This document shows, piece after piece, positions 1-8,735 of a DNA stretch of 64,000 nt. Positions within the stretch are counted from its first letter, which is position 1. Each line of letters starts with the position of its first letter. The stretch is from an uncultured Pelagibacteraceae bacterium (lineage in GTDB: Bacteria > Pseudomonadota > Alphaproteobacteria > Pelagibacterales > Pelagibacteraceae): assembly GCA_902635665.1 (NCBI GenBank), contig CACPOX010000005.1, positions 1-64,000 of the forward strand. Direction: 5' to 3'. The notes under the pieces were generated by a model. The model was given only the letters and a program-made list of their open reading frames with translations, made no database searches and was not told where the DNA came from. Position numbers and translations under genes: made by a program.

Positions 1-382
1 TTGCACTTGCTGTATAATCTCCAATACCTGGGAGAGACTTTAAATCTGAAAAATTTCTAGGTATTTTTTTATTAAAATTTTTAACAACTATTTGAGCTGT
101 TTTTTTTAAATTTCTTACTCTTGAATAGTATCCAAGACCCTCCCAAAGTTTAATCAATTTTCTATCATCATATTTAGATAATTTTTCAATTGTAGGAATA
201 TTTTTTATAAATCTGTTAAAGTAAGGTATTACCGTTGCAACCTGGGTTTGCTGCAACATAAATTCACTTACTAAAGTGTAGTATTGCTTTTTTGTTTGAG
301 AAACATTCTTTCTCCAAGGTAAAGATCTTTTATTTAAATCATACCAATTAAGAATATTATTTGTTATTATTGGATCTTTCAT
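1..382 (-). CDS. mutY: A/G-specific adenine glycosylase MutY, N-terminal part (cut by window edge)
   Basis: Reading the minus strand from an ATG at 382 gives an open frame that runs off the left edge. It shows the MutY/Nth-type helix-hairpin-helix glycosylase pattern: an early WYDLNKRSLPWR, then SEFMLQQTQV, LWEGLGYYSRVRNL and the HhH element LPGIGDYTASA. MutY removes adenine mispaired with 8-oxoguanine in base excision repair. The catalytic aspartate and the iron-sulfur and NUDIX-like regions lie beyond the window. Its start codon abuts the start codon of the divergent gene at 383, so its leader and promoter must lie inside that gene. MutY rather than endonuclease III is chosen from the LPWR and QQTQV motifs. 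Confidence 0.93.
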   Translation of the reverse strand, partial: MKDPIITNNILNWYDLNKRSLPWRKNVSQTKKQYYTLVSEFMLQQTQVATVIPYFNRFIKNIPTIEKLSKYDDRKLIKLWEGLGYYSRVRNLKKTAQIVVKNFNKKIPRNFSDLKSLPGIGDYTASA

Positions 383-871
383 ATGCAATCTAAAAATAAT
401 ACTAAGCAGAGAAACGCTAGCATTCAAGGATTAAGATCTTTCAAAGACACTTTGCCAAAAAATGTCAAAAAAATAATAAATAAAAAAGGTCATGTATATT
501 CAGAAACGCTGAGCAATTGGAAATATTTAGTTGGAAGCGAATTATTTAAAATTTGCTATCCAAAAACATTTAAAAATTCAAATAAATTTGGTGTTAGCAC
601 CTTAGTGGTTATGGTCAAGCGAGGACATGAAGTTGACGTAGAATATTCGAAAAAAGATATTTTAGATAAAATGAATAATTTTTTTGGATATTCTGTTGTT
701 GAAAAGCTTAAATTTATAAGTTTTGATGATGAGCATGAAATGACGGGCTCGAGTGAAACAAGAGTTAAAAATGTGGCAATTAGTAAATATCAAGATAAGA
801 TTAAAGGTGTTAAAAACGAAAAAATTAAAAAATCATTAACAGAGTTAACCAGGGTTTTTAGAGAGAAATGA
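383..871 (+). CDS. DUF721/DciA-like protein (probable replicative helicase-loading factor)
   Basis: 162 residues. After a basic N-terminus, the region of residues 40-115 fits the DUF721 family: LSNWKYLVG, then an alternating beta pattern (STLVVMVKRGHEVDVEY) and an amphipathic helix (ILDKMNNFFGYSVVEKLKFI). DUF721 includes DciA, which helps load DnaB helicase in most bacteria lacking DnaC. The C-terminal 50 residues are Lys-rich and not recognised. The ATG directly abuts the start codon of divergent mutY, leaving no room for a Shine-Dalgarno outside that gene; it may be leaderless. The stop overlaps the next start as ATGA, suggesting cotranscription with the DsbA-like gene. Confidence 0.75.
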   Translation: MQSKNNTKQRNASIQGLRSFKDTLPKNVKKIINKKGHVYSETLSNWKYLVGSELFKICYPKTFKNSNKFGVSTLVVMVKRGHEVDVEYSKKDILDKMNNFFGYSVVEKLKFISFDDEHEMTGSSETRVKNVAISKYQDKIKGVKNEKIKKSLTELTRVFREK

Positions 872-1446
872 AAAAAATTATATTCTTAATATTAATATTT
901 TTTACCACAGTCTTAAACGTACAAGCCGAGGAAATTAAAAGGATAACTGTTGGTAACAAAGATGCAAAAATAACTATTATAGCTTTTGAATCATTAACTT
1001 GTAGTCATTGTGCTAATTTTCATAAAAATGTTTATCCTCAATTAAAGGAAGAGTATCTTGATACTGGACTCGCTAAAATAGAATTTAGACATTTTCCATT
1101 AGACATAGCCGCCTTTAATGCATCTAAAGTTTCTCAGTGTAAGAATGATGGAAATTCGGATATCCTTCAAAGTTTATATGCTAATCAACAAAAATGGGTA
1201 AAGGGAAATTCAATACAGGAGGCAAATAAAAATCTACAAAAATTTTTAAAAAGTGAAGGATTTAGTATTGATTTCGACTCTTGTATAAACAATAAAGAAA
1301 TTGAGGATTTTGTTTTAAATGATCGAATCGATGGTACTAAAAACTTCAAAGTGAGCTCAACTCCTACGATAATTATTAACGACGAAAAATTCGAAAAAAC
1401 TCTAAATTATAAAAATTTAAAAAAAGCGCTAGAAAAACTGATATAA
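868..1446 (+). CDS. DsbA-family thiol:disulfide oxidoreductase, exported
   Basis: 192 residues. A signal peptide covers residues 1-20 (cleavage near VQA-EE), followed by a thioredoxin fold with an inserted helical domain. The active site CSHC is at residues 45-48 and the cis-proline segment is SSTPTIII near residue 165, both typical of the DsbA/Com1/BdbD group. The expected role is oxidation or isomerisation of disulfides in periplasmic proteins. It overlaps the upstream DUF721 gene by 4 nt and ends 8 nt before smc. A DUF721-DsbA-SMC order is common in alphaproteobacteria, which supports the calls. I cannot tell oxidase from isomerase from sequence alone. Confidence 0.85.
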   Translation: MKKIIFLILIFFTTVLNVQAEEIKRITVGNKDAKITIIAFESLTCSHCANFHKNVYPQLKEEYLDTGLAKIEFRHFPLDIAAFNASKVSQCKNDGNSDILQSLYANQQKWVKGNSIQEANKNLQKFLKSEGFSIDFDSCINNKEIEDFVLNDRIDGTKNFKVSSTPTIIINDEKFEKTLNYKNLKKALEKLI

Positions 1447-1454
1447 GTTAGTGC

Positions 1455-4028
1455 ATGGAGTTTAAAAAAATCCAATTAAACGGATTTAAATCTTTTGCTG
1501 AAAAAACCAACTTCTTAATTGAGGATGGTCTTACGGGTATAGTGGGTCCTAACGGCTGTGGAAAATCTAACATTGTAGAATCTTTAAGATGGGTAATGGG
1601 AGAGACCTCGGCAAAAAGTATGCGTGGATCTGGTATGGAGGATGTTATATTTTCAGGAACATCTAATAAAGCATCAAAAAATATTGCAGAAGTATCTATT
1701 GAAGTTGAAAGCAAAGATAAAGAAGGTCCAATCCAATACCGTGAGTTGGAACAAATACAAATTAGAAGAAAAATAGAAAAAGATAAAGGATCTAAATTTT
1801 ACATTAATGATAAAGAAGTAAGAGCAAGAGATGCACAAATGTTTTTTGCAGATCTTTCGACTGGTGCACACTCTCCATCTATGATTAGCCAAGGAAGAAT
1901 AGGTGCATTAGTAACTGCTAAACCAACAGATAGAAGGGCTATTTTAGAAGAAGCTGCAGGAATATCTGGTTTACACGTTAGAAGACATGAGGCTGAATTA
2001 AGATTAGGTGCGGCTGAGAATAATTTAAAAAGAGCGGATGAACTAAGAAGACAGCAAGAAAAACAGTTGGCAAATCTTCAAAAACAAGCTGAAGAGGCAA
2101 CAAAATACAAACTAATTTCAGATCAAATTAAAAAAATTGAAGCTGGTTTATATTATTTAAAATTATTAGAAATAGACAAAGAAATTAGAATAGAAAATGA
2201 AATTAATACTGAGGCAGAAGGAGAAGTAGAAGGATTTAATAACAAAATATCTGAATTAGAAAATTCAATTAAAACCTTTACAGATAAAGTAAATCCATTG
2301 AGAGAGAAAAATATAGAAAATTTATCAAGGATACAAAGACTTAATCTAGAACTTCAAAGTTTAGATGAGGAAAATACAAGAATTCAAGATGAGATAGAAA
2401 GCATCAAAAAATCAATTCAAACACTTGATGATGATATAACTAGAGAAAAAGGCATAATTATAGATGCTAACTCAAATGAAAAAAGATTGAAGGAAGAAAA
2501 AACTGAATTAATTGAGACAGACTCGAAGTATTTTGAAACAGAAAAATTATCTAATGAAGAGTTAGAAAGTGCAAAAAATAAACTTAAAGAAGAACAAAAA
2601 GCTGTTGATGAAGTTGTAAATAATTTAGCTGAAGAAACTGTAAATATAAGTGTTGGTCCAATAAGAAATGTAAAAAATACAATATCAAGAGTAAAAGAAT
2701 TAATAGACAGTAATGAAATAAATCAAGCAGTAACACTTCTAGATAGATGTAATATCGAGCTAGATAGTTTTTTAAATGATTTAAAAAATGAGAGATCTAG
2801 AAGTGAGTTGTTAGGAGTTAGTGAAAAATCAGAAAATATAAAATTACTCCAAGAAAAATATGCTGATGCTTATAGTAAAAATCAATCAATTAAAAATGAG
2901 TCCATAAAAAGAAATGAAAGAATTAAAACTATTGAAACGGAAATTGAAAGTTGGAAAAATTTATTAACTAACTCTGAGAAAATGGTTAATGAGTTAACAC
3001 AAAGGAAAGATAAGTTATCAAAACAATTAAGTGACCTTGAAAACCAACCTAGGGCTCAAGCAGAAAGAAAAGGTCAAATTTCAGAAAATTTAAGAATTTC
3101 AGATAAAGAAAAAATTGACAATGAAGCAATTATTGATGAAACAGATAAAAAAATTGAGACGTTAAGAACAGAATTAAATGAATTACAAGAACAATCAATC
3201 CAAATTAGGGAAAGAAAAGCAAGCTCAGGAGCTACAATAGAAGGTCTTCAAAAAAGAAAAGATGATTTACTTGATAGAATTAGTTCTGAACTAAGCTTAA
3301 ATGAGAATAATATTTTAGAAAATTCAAATTTGAATGGAGTTGAAGAACTTCCAAATCCTGTTGATCAAGAAGATGCATTAGACAAAAAAAAACAAGAAAG
3401 AGAAAAATTAGGATCAGTAAATTTAAAAGCTGATGAAGAAACTAACAAATATGAAGAAGAGATAAAAAAAATGGAACAGGATCGTACCGATCTTGTAACT
3501 GCAATTGTGAAATTAAAAGAAAGTATCAATGAACTTAATCAAAAAGGGAGAGAAAGATTGATAGAAGCTTTCGAAAAAGTTAATAGAAAATTTAATGAAG
3601 TTTATACAAAACTTTTCAATGGAGGAAACGCCAAACTGGAATTAGTGGACTCTGATGACCCACTTGAAGCAGGTCTAGAAATGCTAGTTAGTCCTCCAGG
3701 AAAAAGACTTCAATCCATAACTTTGTTATCTGGAGGTGAGCAAGCATTAACTGCCCTATCTTTAATCTTTGCAGTATTTTTAACAAACCCTTCACCTATT
3801 TGCGTATTAGACGAGGTTGATGCACCACTTGACGATGCCAACGTAACAAGGTTTTGTAGTCTACTTGAGGAACTAATTAAAATAACGAAAACCAAATTTA
3901 TAATTGTAACTCATCATGCTTTAACTATGTCAAAAATGAACAGACTATATGGGGTAACAATGCCTCAAAAAGGAATTAGTCAGCTTGTGGCTGTTGATTT
4001 ACAAAAAGCAGAGAGTATGGTTGCTTAA
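1455..4028 (+). CDS. smc: SMC chromosome segregation ATPase, short form without recognisable hinge
   Basis: 857 residues against about 1150-1200 for a usual bacterial SMC. The N-terminal ATPase half has Walker A GPNGCGKSN (31-39) and a Q-loop region near FADLSTGAHSPSMISQGRIG. The C-terminal half has the ABC signature LSGGE (758-762), Walker B CVLDEVDAP (catalytic E787) and the switch THHALTM. Residues about 170-690 are almost pure coiled coil (Glu/Lys/Asn-rich). I do not see the roughly 150-residue hinge with its conserved glycines; only a short non-repetitive stretch near residues 385-450 interrupts the coils. The role is chromosome condensation and segregation, normally with ScpA/ScpB (not in window). 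Loss of the hinge is inferred by reading, not by a profile search. Confidence 0.93.
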   Translation: MEFKKIQLNGFKSFAEKTNFLIEDGLTGIVGPNGCGKSNIVESLRWVMGETSAKSMRGSGMEDVIFSGTSNKASKNIAEVSIEVESKDKEGPIQYRELEQIQIRRKIEKDKGSKFYINDKEVRARDAQMFFADLSTGAHSPSMISQGRIGALVTAKPTDRRAILEEAAGISGLHVRRHEAELRLGAAENNLKRADELRRQQEKQLANLQKQAEEATKYKLISDQIKKIEAGLYYLKLLEIDKEIRIENEINTEAEGEVEGFNNKISELENSIKTFTDKVNPLREKNIENLSRIQRLNLELQSLDEENTRIQDEIESIKKSIQTLDDDITREKGIIIDANSNEKRLKEEKTELIETDSKYFETEKLSNEELESAKNKLKEEQKAVDEVVNNLAEETVNISVGPIRNVKNTISRVKELIDSNEINQAVTLLDRCNIELDSFLNDLKNERSRSELLGVSEKSENIKLLQEKYADAYSKNQSIKNESIKRNERIKTIETEIESWKNLLTNSEKMVNELTQRKDKLSKQLSDLENQPRAQAERKGQISENLRISDKEKIDNEAIIDETDKKIETLRTELNELQEQSIQIRERKASSGATIEGLQKRKDDLLDRISSELSLNENNILENSNLNGVEELPNPVDQEDALDKKKQEREKLGSVNLKADEETNKYEEEIKKMEQDRTDLVTAIVKLKESINELNQKGRERLIEAFEKVNRKFNEVYTKLFNGGNAKLELVDSDDPLEAGLEMLVSPPGKRLQSITLLSGGEQALTALSLIFAVFLTNPSPICVLDEVDAPLDDANVTRFCSLLEELIKITKTKFIIVTHHALTMSKMNRLYGVTMPQKGISQLVAVDLQKAESMVA

Positions 4029-4037
4029 ACCAAATAA

Positions 4038-4313
4038 ATGCCAAAAGACCCTTTTAAAACTCGCTTAGAGATTGCAAAAAGTAAGATTTCAAAGAAAAAT
4101 CTCTACAGTAAGAAGAATGACCCCTCACCTATAGGCACTGCATTCAAATTGAGCACAGAACTTGTTTCTGCAGTGGCCGTGGGGACAATTATTGGGTTTA
4201 TTTTTGACAAGACCTTTGGTACTAAACCCTGGTTTATATTAATATTTTTTTTTGTGGGTGTGGTTGCTGGAATAACCAATGTGATTAGATCTGCAAAAAA
4301 AATGCAAAAATAA
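4038..4313 (+). CDS. atpI: ATP synthase assembly protein I (AtpI/AtpZ family)
   Basis: 91 residues with a basic N-terminal tail and two membrane helices (about 38-56 and 62-83) separated by a short FDKTFGTKPW loop, the typical AtpI/AtpZ layout with a Gly-rich first helix (VSAVAVGTIIGFIF). AtpI proteins help c-ring assembly or Mg/Ca transport and almost always precede atpB. Here it lies 9 nt upstream of atpB and 9 nt downstream of smc on the same strand. Family assignment rests mostly on size, topology and position. Confidence 0.82.
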   Translation: MPKDPFKTRLEIAKSKISKKNLYSKKNDPSPIGTAFKLSTELVSAVAVGTIIGFIFDKTFGTKPWFILIFFFVGVVAGITNVIRSAKKMQK

Positions 4314-4322
4314 ATAAATATT

Positions 4323-5057
4323 ATGGCATCAAATCCTATGTCCCAATTCGACGTTTATAGAATTGGACCAGAAATTAAAGTCGGAGCATTCGACATATCG
4401 TTTACAAACGCAAGTTTGTTTATGATTTTAAGCACTGTATCTATTTTGTTAATCTTTAATATAGGATCAAAAAAAAATTCAATACTACCAAACAAAATTC
4501 AGTTATTGGCTGAACTTAGCTATACTTTTGTCTCCAAAATGATCAGCGATACAGCAGGATCAAAAGCCAAACCATACTTTGCTTTTATATTTTCTTTATT
4601 CATGTTTGTTTTATTTTGTAACATGTTCGGAATGATACCTTATACTTTCACTGTAACCAGTCACATCATTGTAACATTTGTGCTTGCAGCATTTATATTT
4701 ATTGGAGTGACTGTAATCGGTTTTATTAAACATGGATTTGGGTATTTAAAATTATTTGTTCCAAGTGGAGTACCTGCGGTATTACTCCCTTTGATAGTAG
4801 TTATAGAAATTATTTCTTATTTGAGTAGACCTATAAGTTTATCAGTTAGATTATTTGCCAATATGATGGCCGGTCACACAATGATGAAAGTTTTTGGGAG
4901 TTTTGTAATTAGCCTTGGAATAGTTGGTGGGTGGCTTCCACTAAGTTTTTCGGTTGCGTTAACAGGTTTGGAGATCTTAGTTGCTTTTCTTCAAGCTTAC
5001 GTTTTTGCAATCTTAACATGCATCTATTTAAATGATGCATTAAATTTACACCATTAA
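4323..5057 (+). CDS. atpB: ATP synthase Fo subunit a
   Basis: 244 residues, a normal length for alphaproteobacterial subunit a, with five to six membrane helices. The essential stator arginine is R176 in SLSVRLFANMMAGH, followed by the conserved LEILVAFLQAYVFAIL helix. It forms the two proton half-channels against the c-ring. It is second in the Fo gene set I-a-c-b'-b, and 17 nt separate it from atpE. The F1 genes are not nearby, as expected for the split alphaproteobacterial arrangement. Confidence 0.97.
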   Translation: MASNPMSQFDVYRIGPEIKVGAFDISFTNASLFMILSTVSILLIFNIGSKKNSILPNKIQLLAELSYTFVSKMISDTAGSKAKPYFAFIFSLFMFVLFCNMFGMIPYTFTVTSHIIVTFVLAAFIFIGVTVIGFIKHGFGYLKLFVPSGVPAVLLPLIVVIEIISYLSRPISLSVRLFANMMAGHTMMKVFGSFVISLGIVGGWLPLSFSVALTGLEILVAFLQAYVFAILTCIYLNDALNLHH

Positions 5058-5063
5058 TAACAG

Positions 5064-5070
5064 AGGAGGA
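5064..5070 (+). promoter_or_regulatory. Strong Shine-Dalgarno of atpE
   Basis: AGGAGGA lies 4 nt before the atpE ATG at 5075. It is one of the few near-perfect ribosome binding sites in the window, where most genes have weak or none. This fits the need for many c subunits per complex, since atpE must be translated about ten times more than its neighbours. Confidence 0.75.
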
Positions 5071-5074
5071 TATA

Positions 5075-5302
5075 ATGGAATTAGAAGCAGCAAAAATGAT
5101 CGGAGCAGGTTTAGCGGCAATAGCTTTAGCTGGAGCCGGTGTTGGTATCGGAATAATTTTTGGAAATTATTTGTCTGGTGCAATGAGAAATCCATCTGCA
5201 GCACAGAAACAATTTCCTAATTTGCTTTTAGGTTTCGCACTTGCAGAAGCTACAGGATTATTCGGATTGGTAGTTGCGTTAATCATTCTTTTTGCGTTTT
5301 AA
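5075..5302 (+). CDS. atpE: ATP synthase Fo subunit c
   Basis: 75 residues, two membrane helices in a hairpin. Helix 1 carries the Gly/Ala-rich GAGVGIGI packing motif. The polar loop is MRNPSAAQKQ. Helix 2 carries the ion-binding carboxylate E58 in ALAEATGLFG. The residues around E58 look like the proton-type rather than the sodium-type site, since no Gln/Glu partner is visible in helix 1. It is the rotor ring subunit, preceded by a strong Shine-Dalgarno. Confidence 0.97.
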   Translation: MELEAAKMIGAGLAAIALAGAGVGIGIIFGNYLSGAMRNPSAAQKQFPNLLLGFALAEATGLFGLVVALIILFAF

Positions 5303-5306
5303 ATTG

Positions 5307-5897
5307 ATGGTTAAAAAAATATATTTTCAGTCAATATTTTTTAGCTTCTTTTTTATTAAAGAAGCTTTTGCAGCTGAAAGCGGAGGTATGCCTCAATTAA
5401 ATCCAGAGTTTTGGGTTTCTCAAATTTTTTGGTTAATACTTACTTTTGGTATTATGTATTTAGTTTTATCTAAACTAATACTGCCAAAAATTAGTAACAA
5501 CTTAGAAACGAGAAAATCTCAAATATTAGAAAATATTGAGGCTGCTGAGAAACAAAGAGAAGATAGCGATGTTAAGCTAAAAGAATACGATGAAATAATA
5601 TCTAAAAGCAAACTTGAGGCTAATAGTATTTTCAATCAAGCAAGGGAAAAAGCACTCAAAGACATTAGTGCAAAAAGAGAAGTTCTTGATAAGCAAATTG
5701 ATAATGAAATTGCAGAGGCTGAAAAAGAAATAGATACATTGAGAAAGAATGCACCAAATAAAATAAACAAAATAGCTATTGAAACTTCATCTGAGTTATT
5801 ACAAAAACTTATTGGAGCTGAAGTAAATAATAGCAGCATATCTGCAATTGTTGATGATCTATCTAAAAGAAATGGAGATAAATACTATGGCAATTGA
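5307..5897 (+). CDS. atpF': ATP synthase Fo subunit b'
   Basis: 196 residues from the ATG at 5307; a TTG at 5292 is in frame but lies inside the end of atpE and is less likely. There is a hydrophobic signal-like N-terminus (to about residue 22), then NPEFWVSQIFWLILTFGIMYLVL as the membrane anchor and a long charged helix to the C-terminus. Alphaproteobacteria carry two related b subunits; this one, directly after atpE and with an extra N-terminal segment, fits b'. It forms the peripheral stalk with the next gene and overlaps it by 11 nt. Confidence 0.9.
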   Translation: MVKKIYFQSIFFSFFFIKEAFAAESGGMPQLNPEFWVSQIFWLILTFGIMYLVLSKLILPKISNNLETRKSQILENIEAAEKQREDSDVKLKEYDEIISKSKLEANSIFNQAREKALKDISAKREVLDKQIDNEIAEAEKEIDTLRKNAPNKINKIAIETSSELLQKLIGAEVNNSSISAIVDDLSKRNGDKYYGN

Positions 5898-6384
5898 TGC
5901 AACATTTTGGGTAGCCATATCATTTATTATTTTTTTTGGAGTACTAATTTATCTTAAGATTCCTCAAAAAGTTTCTGAGATGTTAGATAGAATGATATCT
6001 GACATTAAAAATGAAATTGATGAAAGTGAAAAATTAAGAACTGAGGCAAAAACACTCTTAGATAGCTCCCAAAAAAAATTAGATAAAGCTCAATCTGTTA
6101 GCAACGAAATTCTTAAGAATGCCAAAAAAGATGCGGATAGATTGATAATTGAAATGAATGATAAGTTTCATAAATCATCAGAAATTAAAAAAAATTTAGC
6201 TGAAAATAAAATAAATCAAATGAAAGAAGCTGCTTTAAAAGAAATTAAGGACGCATCAATAAAGATTGCCGTGGACTCAGTTAAGAAAATAATTACTACA
6301 TCTGTAGACAAGTCAAAATTAGACGCTGTGTTTCAAAAAAATTTAGATGAAACTAAAGAAGAGTTAAAAAAAATTAACTCATAA
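5887..6384 (+). CDS. atpF: ATP synthase Fo subunit b
   Basis: 165 residues from the ATG at 5887. This start has GGAG 10 nt upstream and gives the expected b-subunit N-terminus IDATFWVAISFIIFFGVLIYL, a single membrane anchor. An ATG at 5848 in the same frame would add 13 unlikely residues. The rest is a long amphipathic helix for dimerising with b' and reaching the F1 head. It is the last Fo gene; crtI follows after only 39 nt on the same strand. Confidence 0.93.
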   Translation: MAIDATFWVAISFIIFFGVLIYLKIPQKVSEMLDRMISDIKNEIDESEKLRTEAKTLLDSSQKKLDKAQSVSNEILKNAKKDADRLIIEMNDKFHKSSEIKKNLAENKINQMKEAALKEIKDASIKIAVDSVKKIITTSVDKSKLDAVFQKNLDETKEELKKINS

Positions 6385-6423
6385 TACACTTACAATTTTC
6401 TAAAAAAGCTATAAATTATTAAA

Positions 6424-7884
6424 ATGAACTCTATAGTCATTGGATCAGGATTCGGTGGAATCGCAGCAGCACTAAGACTCAAAGCAAAGGGTCATAAAGT
6501 AACATTAATAGAAAAACATACTGACCTAGGTGGTAGAGCAAGAGTTTTTAAAAGAAATGGATTTATATATGATGCTGGACCAACAGTAATTACTGCACCA
6601 TATTTAATTAATGAATTGTTTGAGTTATTCAATAAAGATCCCAAGAATTATATAGAACTAACCCCACTTAAAATTTGGTACCAATTTATTTTTGAGGATA
6701 AAACTAAATTTAACTATTCAGGTGACGAAATAGAAATGAAAGGCCAAATTGAGAAGCTTAGCAAAGAAGACGTAAATGGATATGAAAAATTAGTTAATTT
6801 CACAAAAAAGATATTTGATAAAGGTTTTTCAGAACTTGCAGATGTGCCATTTAATAAACCTTTTGTAATGATGCAACAATTGCCTGCTTTATTAAAACTT
6901 AAAAGTTATAAATCAGTTTACTCACTTGTTTCATCTTATATAAAAAATGAAAAATTAAGAAGAATGCTTAGCATGCATCCTTTGCTGGTTGGTGGAAATC
7001 CTTTTACCACCACTTCTATTTATGGATTAATTCTTTATTTAGAAAAAAAATGGGGAATACATTATTCAATTGGAGGAACAGGAAATATAATTAAAGGTTT
7101 TGAAAAGTTAATGAATGAGGTTGGTATTGAAATAATAAAAAACTGTGAAGTAACAGAAATTATAACAAAAAATAATAAAATAAGTGGTGTAAAATTAAAT
7201 AATGAAAATAAAATTGGTGCAGATAATGTTGTTTGTAATGCAGATCCACCAGCATTTTATGAGAAAATGTTAAGTAAAAGCAACAACAGTTCAATGTTGT
7301 TTAATTGGAAAAAAAATCGAATGGAATATTCTATGGGTTTATTTGTTTACTATTTTGGAACAAAAAAAATTTATGAGAATGTTGAACATCATACAATCAA
7401 GTTTGGAAACAAATATAAAGAACATCTTGATGACATATTTAATAAGAAAAAATTAAATAATGATATCAGCTATTATCTTCACAGACCTACAGCCACTGAC
7501 AAAACTATGGCTCCAGAAGGAAATGATTGTTTTTATGTGTTAGTGCCTGTTCCTAACAATCAGTCAAAAATAAATTGGGAAACTGAGGGTGAAAAAATGA
7601 AAAATCTTGTAATTGAAAAAATGGAAAAAGACTTAATGCCAGATCTTAAGAACAATATAGTTGAGGATTTTTATCTAACACCTGATTACTTTGAAAAGGA
7701 ATTAAATACAAAATTTGGATCAGGGTTTTCAATTCAACCTAAATTTACACAATCTGCATACTTTAGATTTCATAATAAATCTGAGATATATGATGGTTTG
7801 TACTTTGTTGGTGCGGGCACACATCCAGGGGCCGGGGTTCCAGGTGTTCTCTCTTCAGCAAAAGTTTTGGATAAATTATTTTGA
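6424..7884 (+). CDS. crtI: Phytoene desaturase (lycopene-forming)
   Basis: 486 residues. The N-terminal FAD dinucleotide fold is GSGFGGIAAALRL, followed by EKHTDLGGRARVF. The bacterial CrtI C-terminal signature FVGAGTHPGAGVPGVLSSAK closes the protein. The enzyme introduces double bonds into phytoene to give lycopene. It is the first gene of crtI-crtB-crtY-blh. The start codon of crtB overlaps its TGA by 1 nt (TGATG). The set makes beta-carotene and then retinal, which in marine bacteria serves a rhodopsin. Confidence 0.96.
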   Translation: MNSIVIGSGFGGIAAALRLKAKGHKVTLIEKHTDLGGRARVFKRNGFIYDAGPTVITAPYLINELFELFNKDPKNYIELTPLKIWYQFIFEDKTKFNYSGDEIEMKGQIEKLSKEDVNGYEKLVNFTKKIFDKGFSELADVPFNKPFVMMQQLPALLKLKSYKSVYSLVSSYIKNEKLRRMLSMHPLLVGGNPFTTTSIYGLILYLEKKWGIHYSIGGTGNIIKGFEKLMNEVGIEIIKNCEVTEIITKNNKISGVKLNNENKIGADNVVCNADPPAFYEKMLSKSNNSSMLFNWKKNRMEYSMGLFVYYFGTKKIYENVEHHTIKFGNKYKEHLDDIFNKKKLNNDISYYLHRPTATDKTMAPEGNDCFYVLVPVPNNQSKINWETEGEKMKNLVIEKMEKDLMPDLKNNIVEDFYLTPDYFEKELNTKFGSGFSIQPKFTQSAYFRFHNKSEIYDGLYFVGAGTHPGAGVPGVLSSAKVLDKLF

Positions 7885-8735
7885 TGTTAACAAAGAATTA
7901 TTTAGGTATTTACGCAAAATCTTTCAATTGGGCAGGTTTTTTTTTACCAAAAAAAACCTATGAAAAATGCTCTGCACTTTATGATTTTTGCAGAGAAGCA
8001 GATAATATTGCTGATGATGAAAACAAGATTGAAATAAAAAAAGATAATTTTATTAAATTTAGAAATAATTTTGTAAATAAAAACTATGATGATCCAGTTA
8101 TTAAAAACATGTGGAGTCTTATTAATGAATTTAGTATTTCTACTAAAATTGTAGACGATTTATTTGAAGGAATCAATTCTGATCTCAAAGAAAGTGTTAA
8201 GCTTAATTCAAAAAAAGAATTATTAATATATTCTTATAGTGTTGCTGGAACAGTTGGATTGATGATGGCAAAAATATTGAATGTTCACAAAGAGCAATCT
8301 TTAAAATCGGCTATTGATCTTGGGATTGCTATGCAATTAACAAATATTTCTAGAGATGTTATAGAAGATAAAAAAAATAATAGATCTTATATTAATGAAA
8401 GTTTTGAGGATATTGAGAATACAATAAAACTCTCAGAAAAATTTTACGAAAACTCATTTTACTCAATAAAAGAAATACCACTTAGTTTCAGATTTTCTAT
8501 TTTAGTTGCGAGAAGGGTTTATAGGAAGATAGGATACAAAATTTTGAATAAAAGAAACTTAGAAAATTATAAAAAATCAGGAAAAATTTATGTTTCAAAC
8601 ATTGAAAAAGTATTTGAAACTTTTTTATCTATTTTTGACTTAATTAAGTTATCACTTATAAGTAAAAACGATGATAATATCGAACATGATCATGATTTAA
8701 TTAATGAAGAAATAAATATAAATGAAAGAATTTGA
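7884..8735 (+). CDS. crtB: Phytoene synthase
   Basis: 283 residues from the ATG at 7884; a TTG one codon upstream is in frame. It is a squalene/phytoene synthase fold with both Asp-rich substrate-binding motifs: DFCREADNIADD near residues 34-45 and NISRDVIEDKKNNR. It joins two geranylgeranyl diphosphate molecules into phytoene. No GGPP synthase (crtE) lies in the window, so its substrate must come from elsewhere. Its 3' end overlaps crtY by 14 nt. Confidence 0.95.
   Translation: MLTKNYLGIYAKSFNWAGFFLPKKTYEKCSALYDFCREADNIADDENKIEIKKDNFIKFRNNFVNKNYDDPVIKNMWSLINEFSISTKIVDDLFEGINSDLKESVKLNSKKELLIYSYSVAGTVGLMMAKILNVHKEQSLKSAIDLGIAMQLTNISRDVIEDKKNNRSYINESFEDIENTIKLSEKFYENSFYSIKEIPLSFRFSILVARRVYRKIGYKILNKRNLENYKKSGKIYVSNIEKVFETFLSIFDLIKLSLISKNDDNIEHDHDLINEEININERI

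Noticed and set aside
1448-1892. Minus-strand frames opposite the 5' part of smc
   Set aside because: They are antisense to the conserved ATPase head of smc and show no family signature or start signals.
5292-5306. TTG start for the b' subunit at 5292
   Set aside because: It would overlap atpE and add five residues ahead of a normal ATG at 5307 that gives the expected N-terminus.
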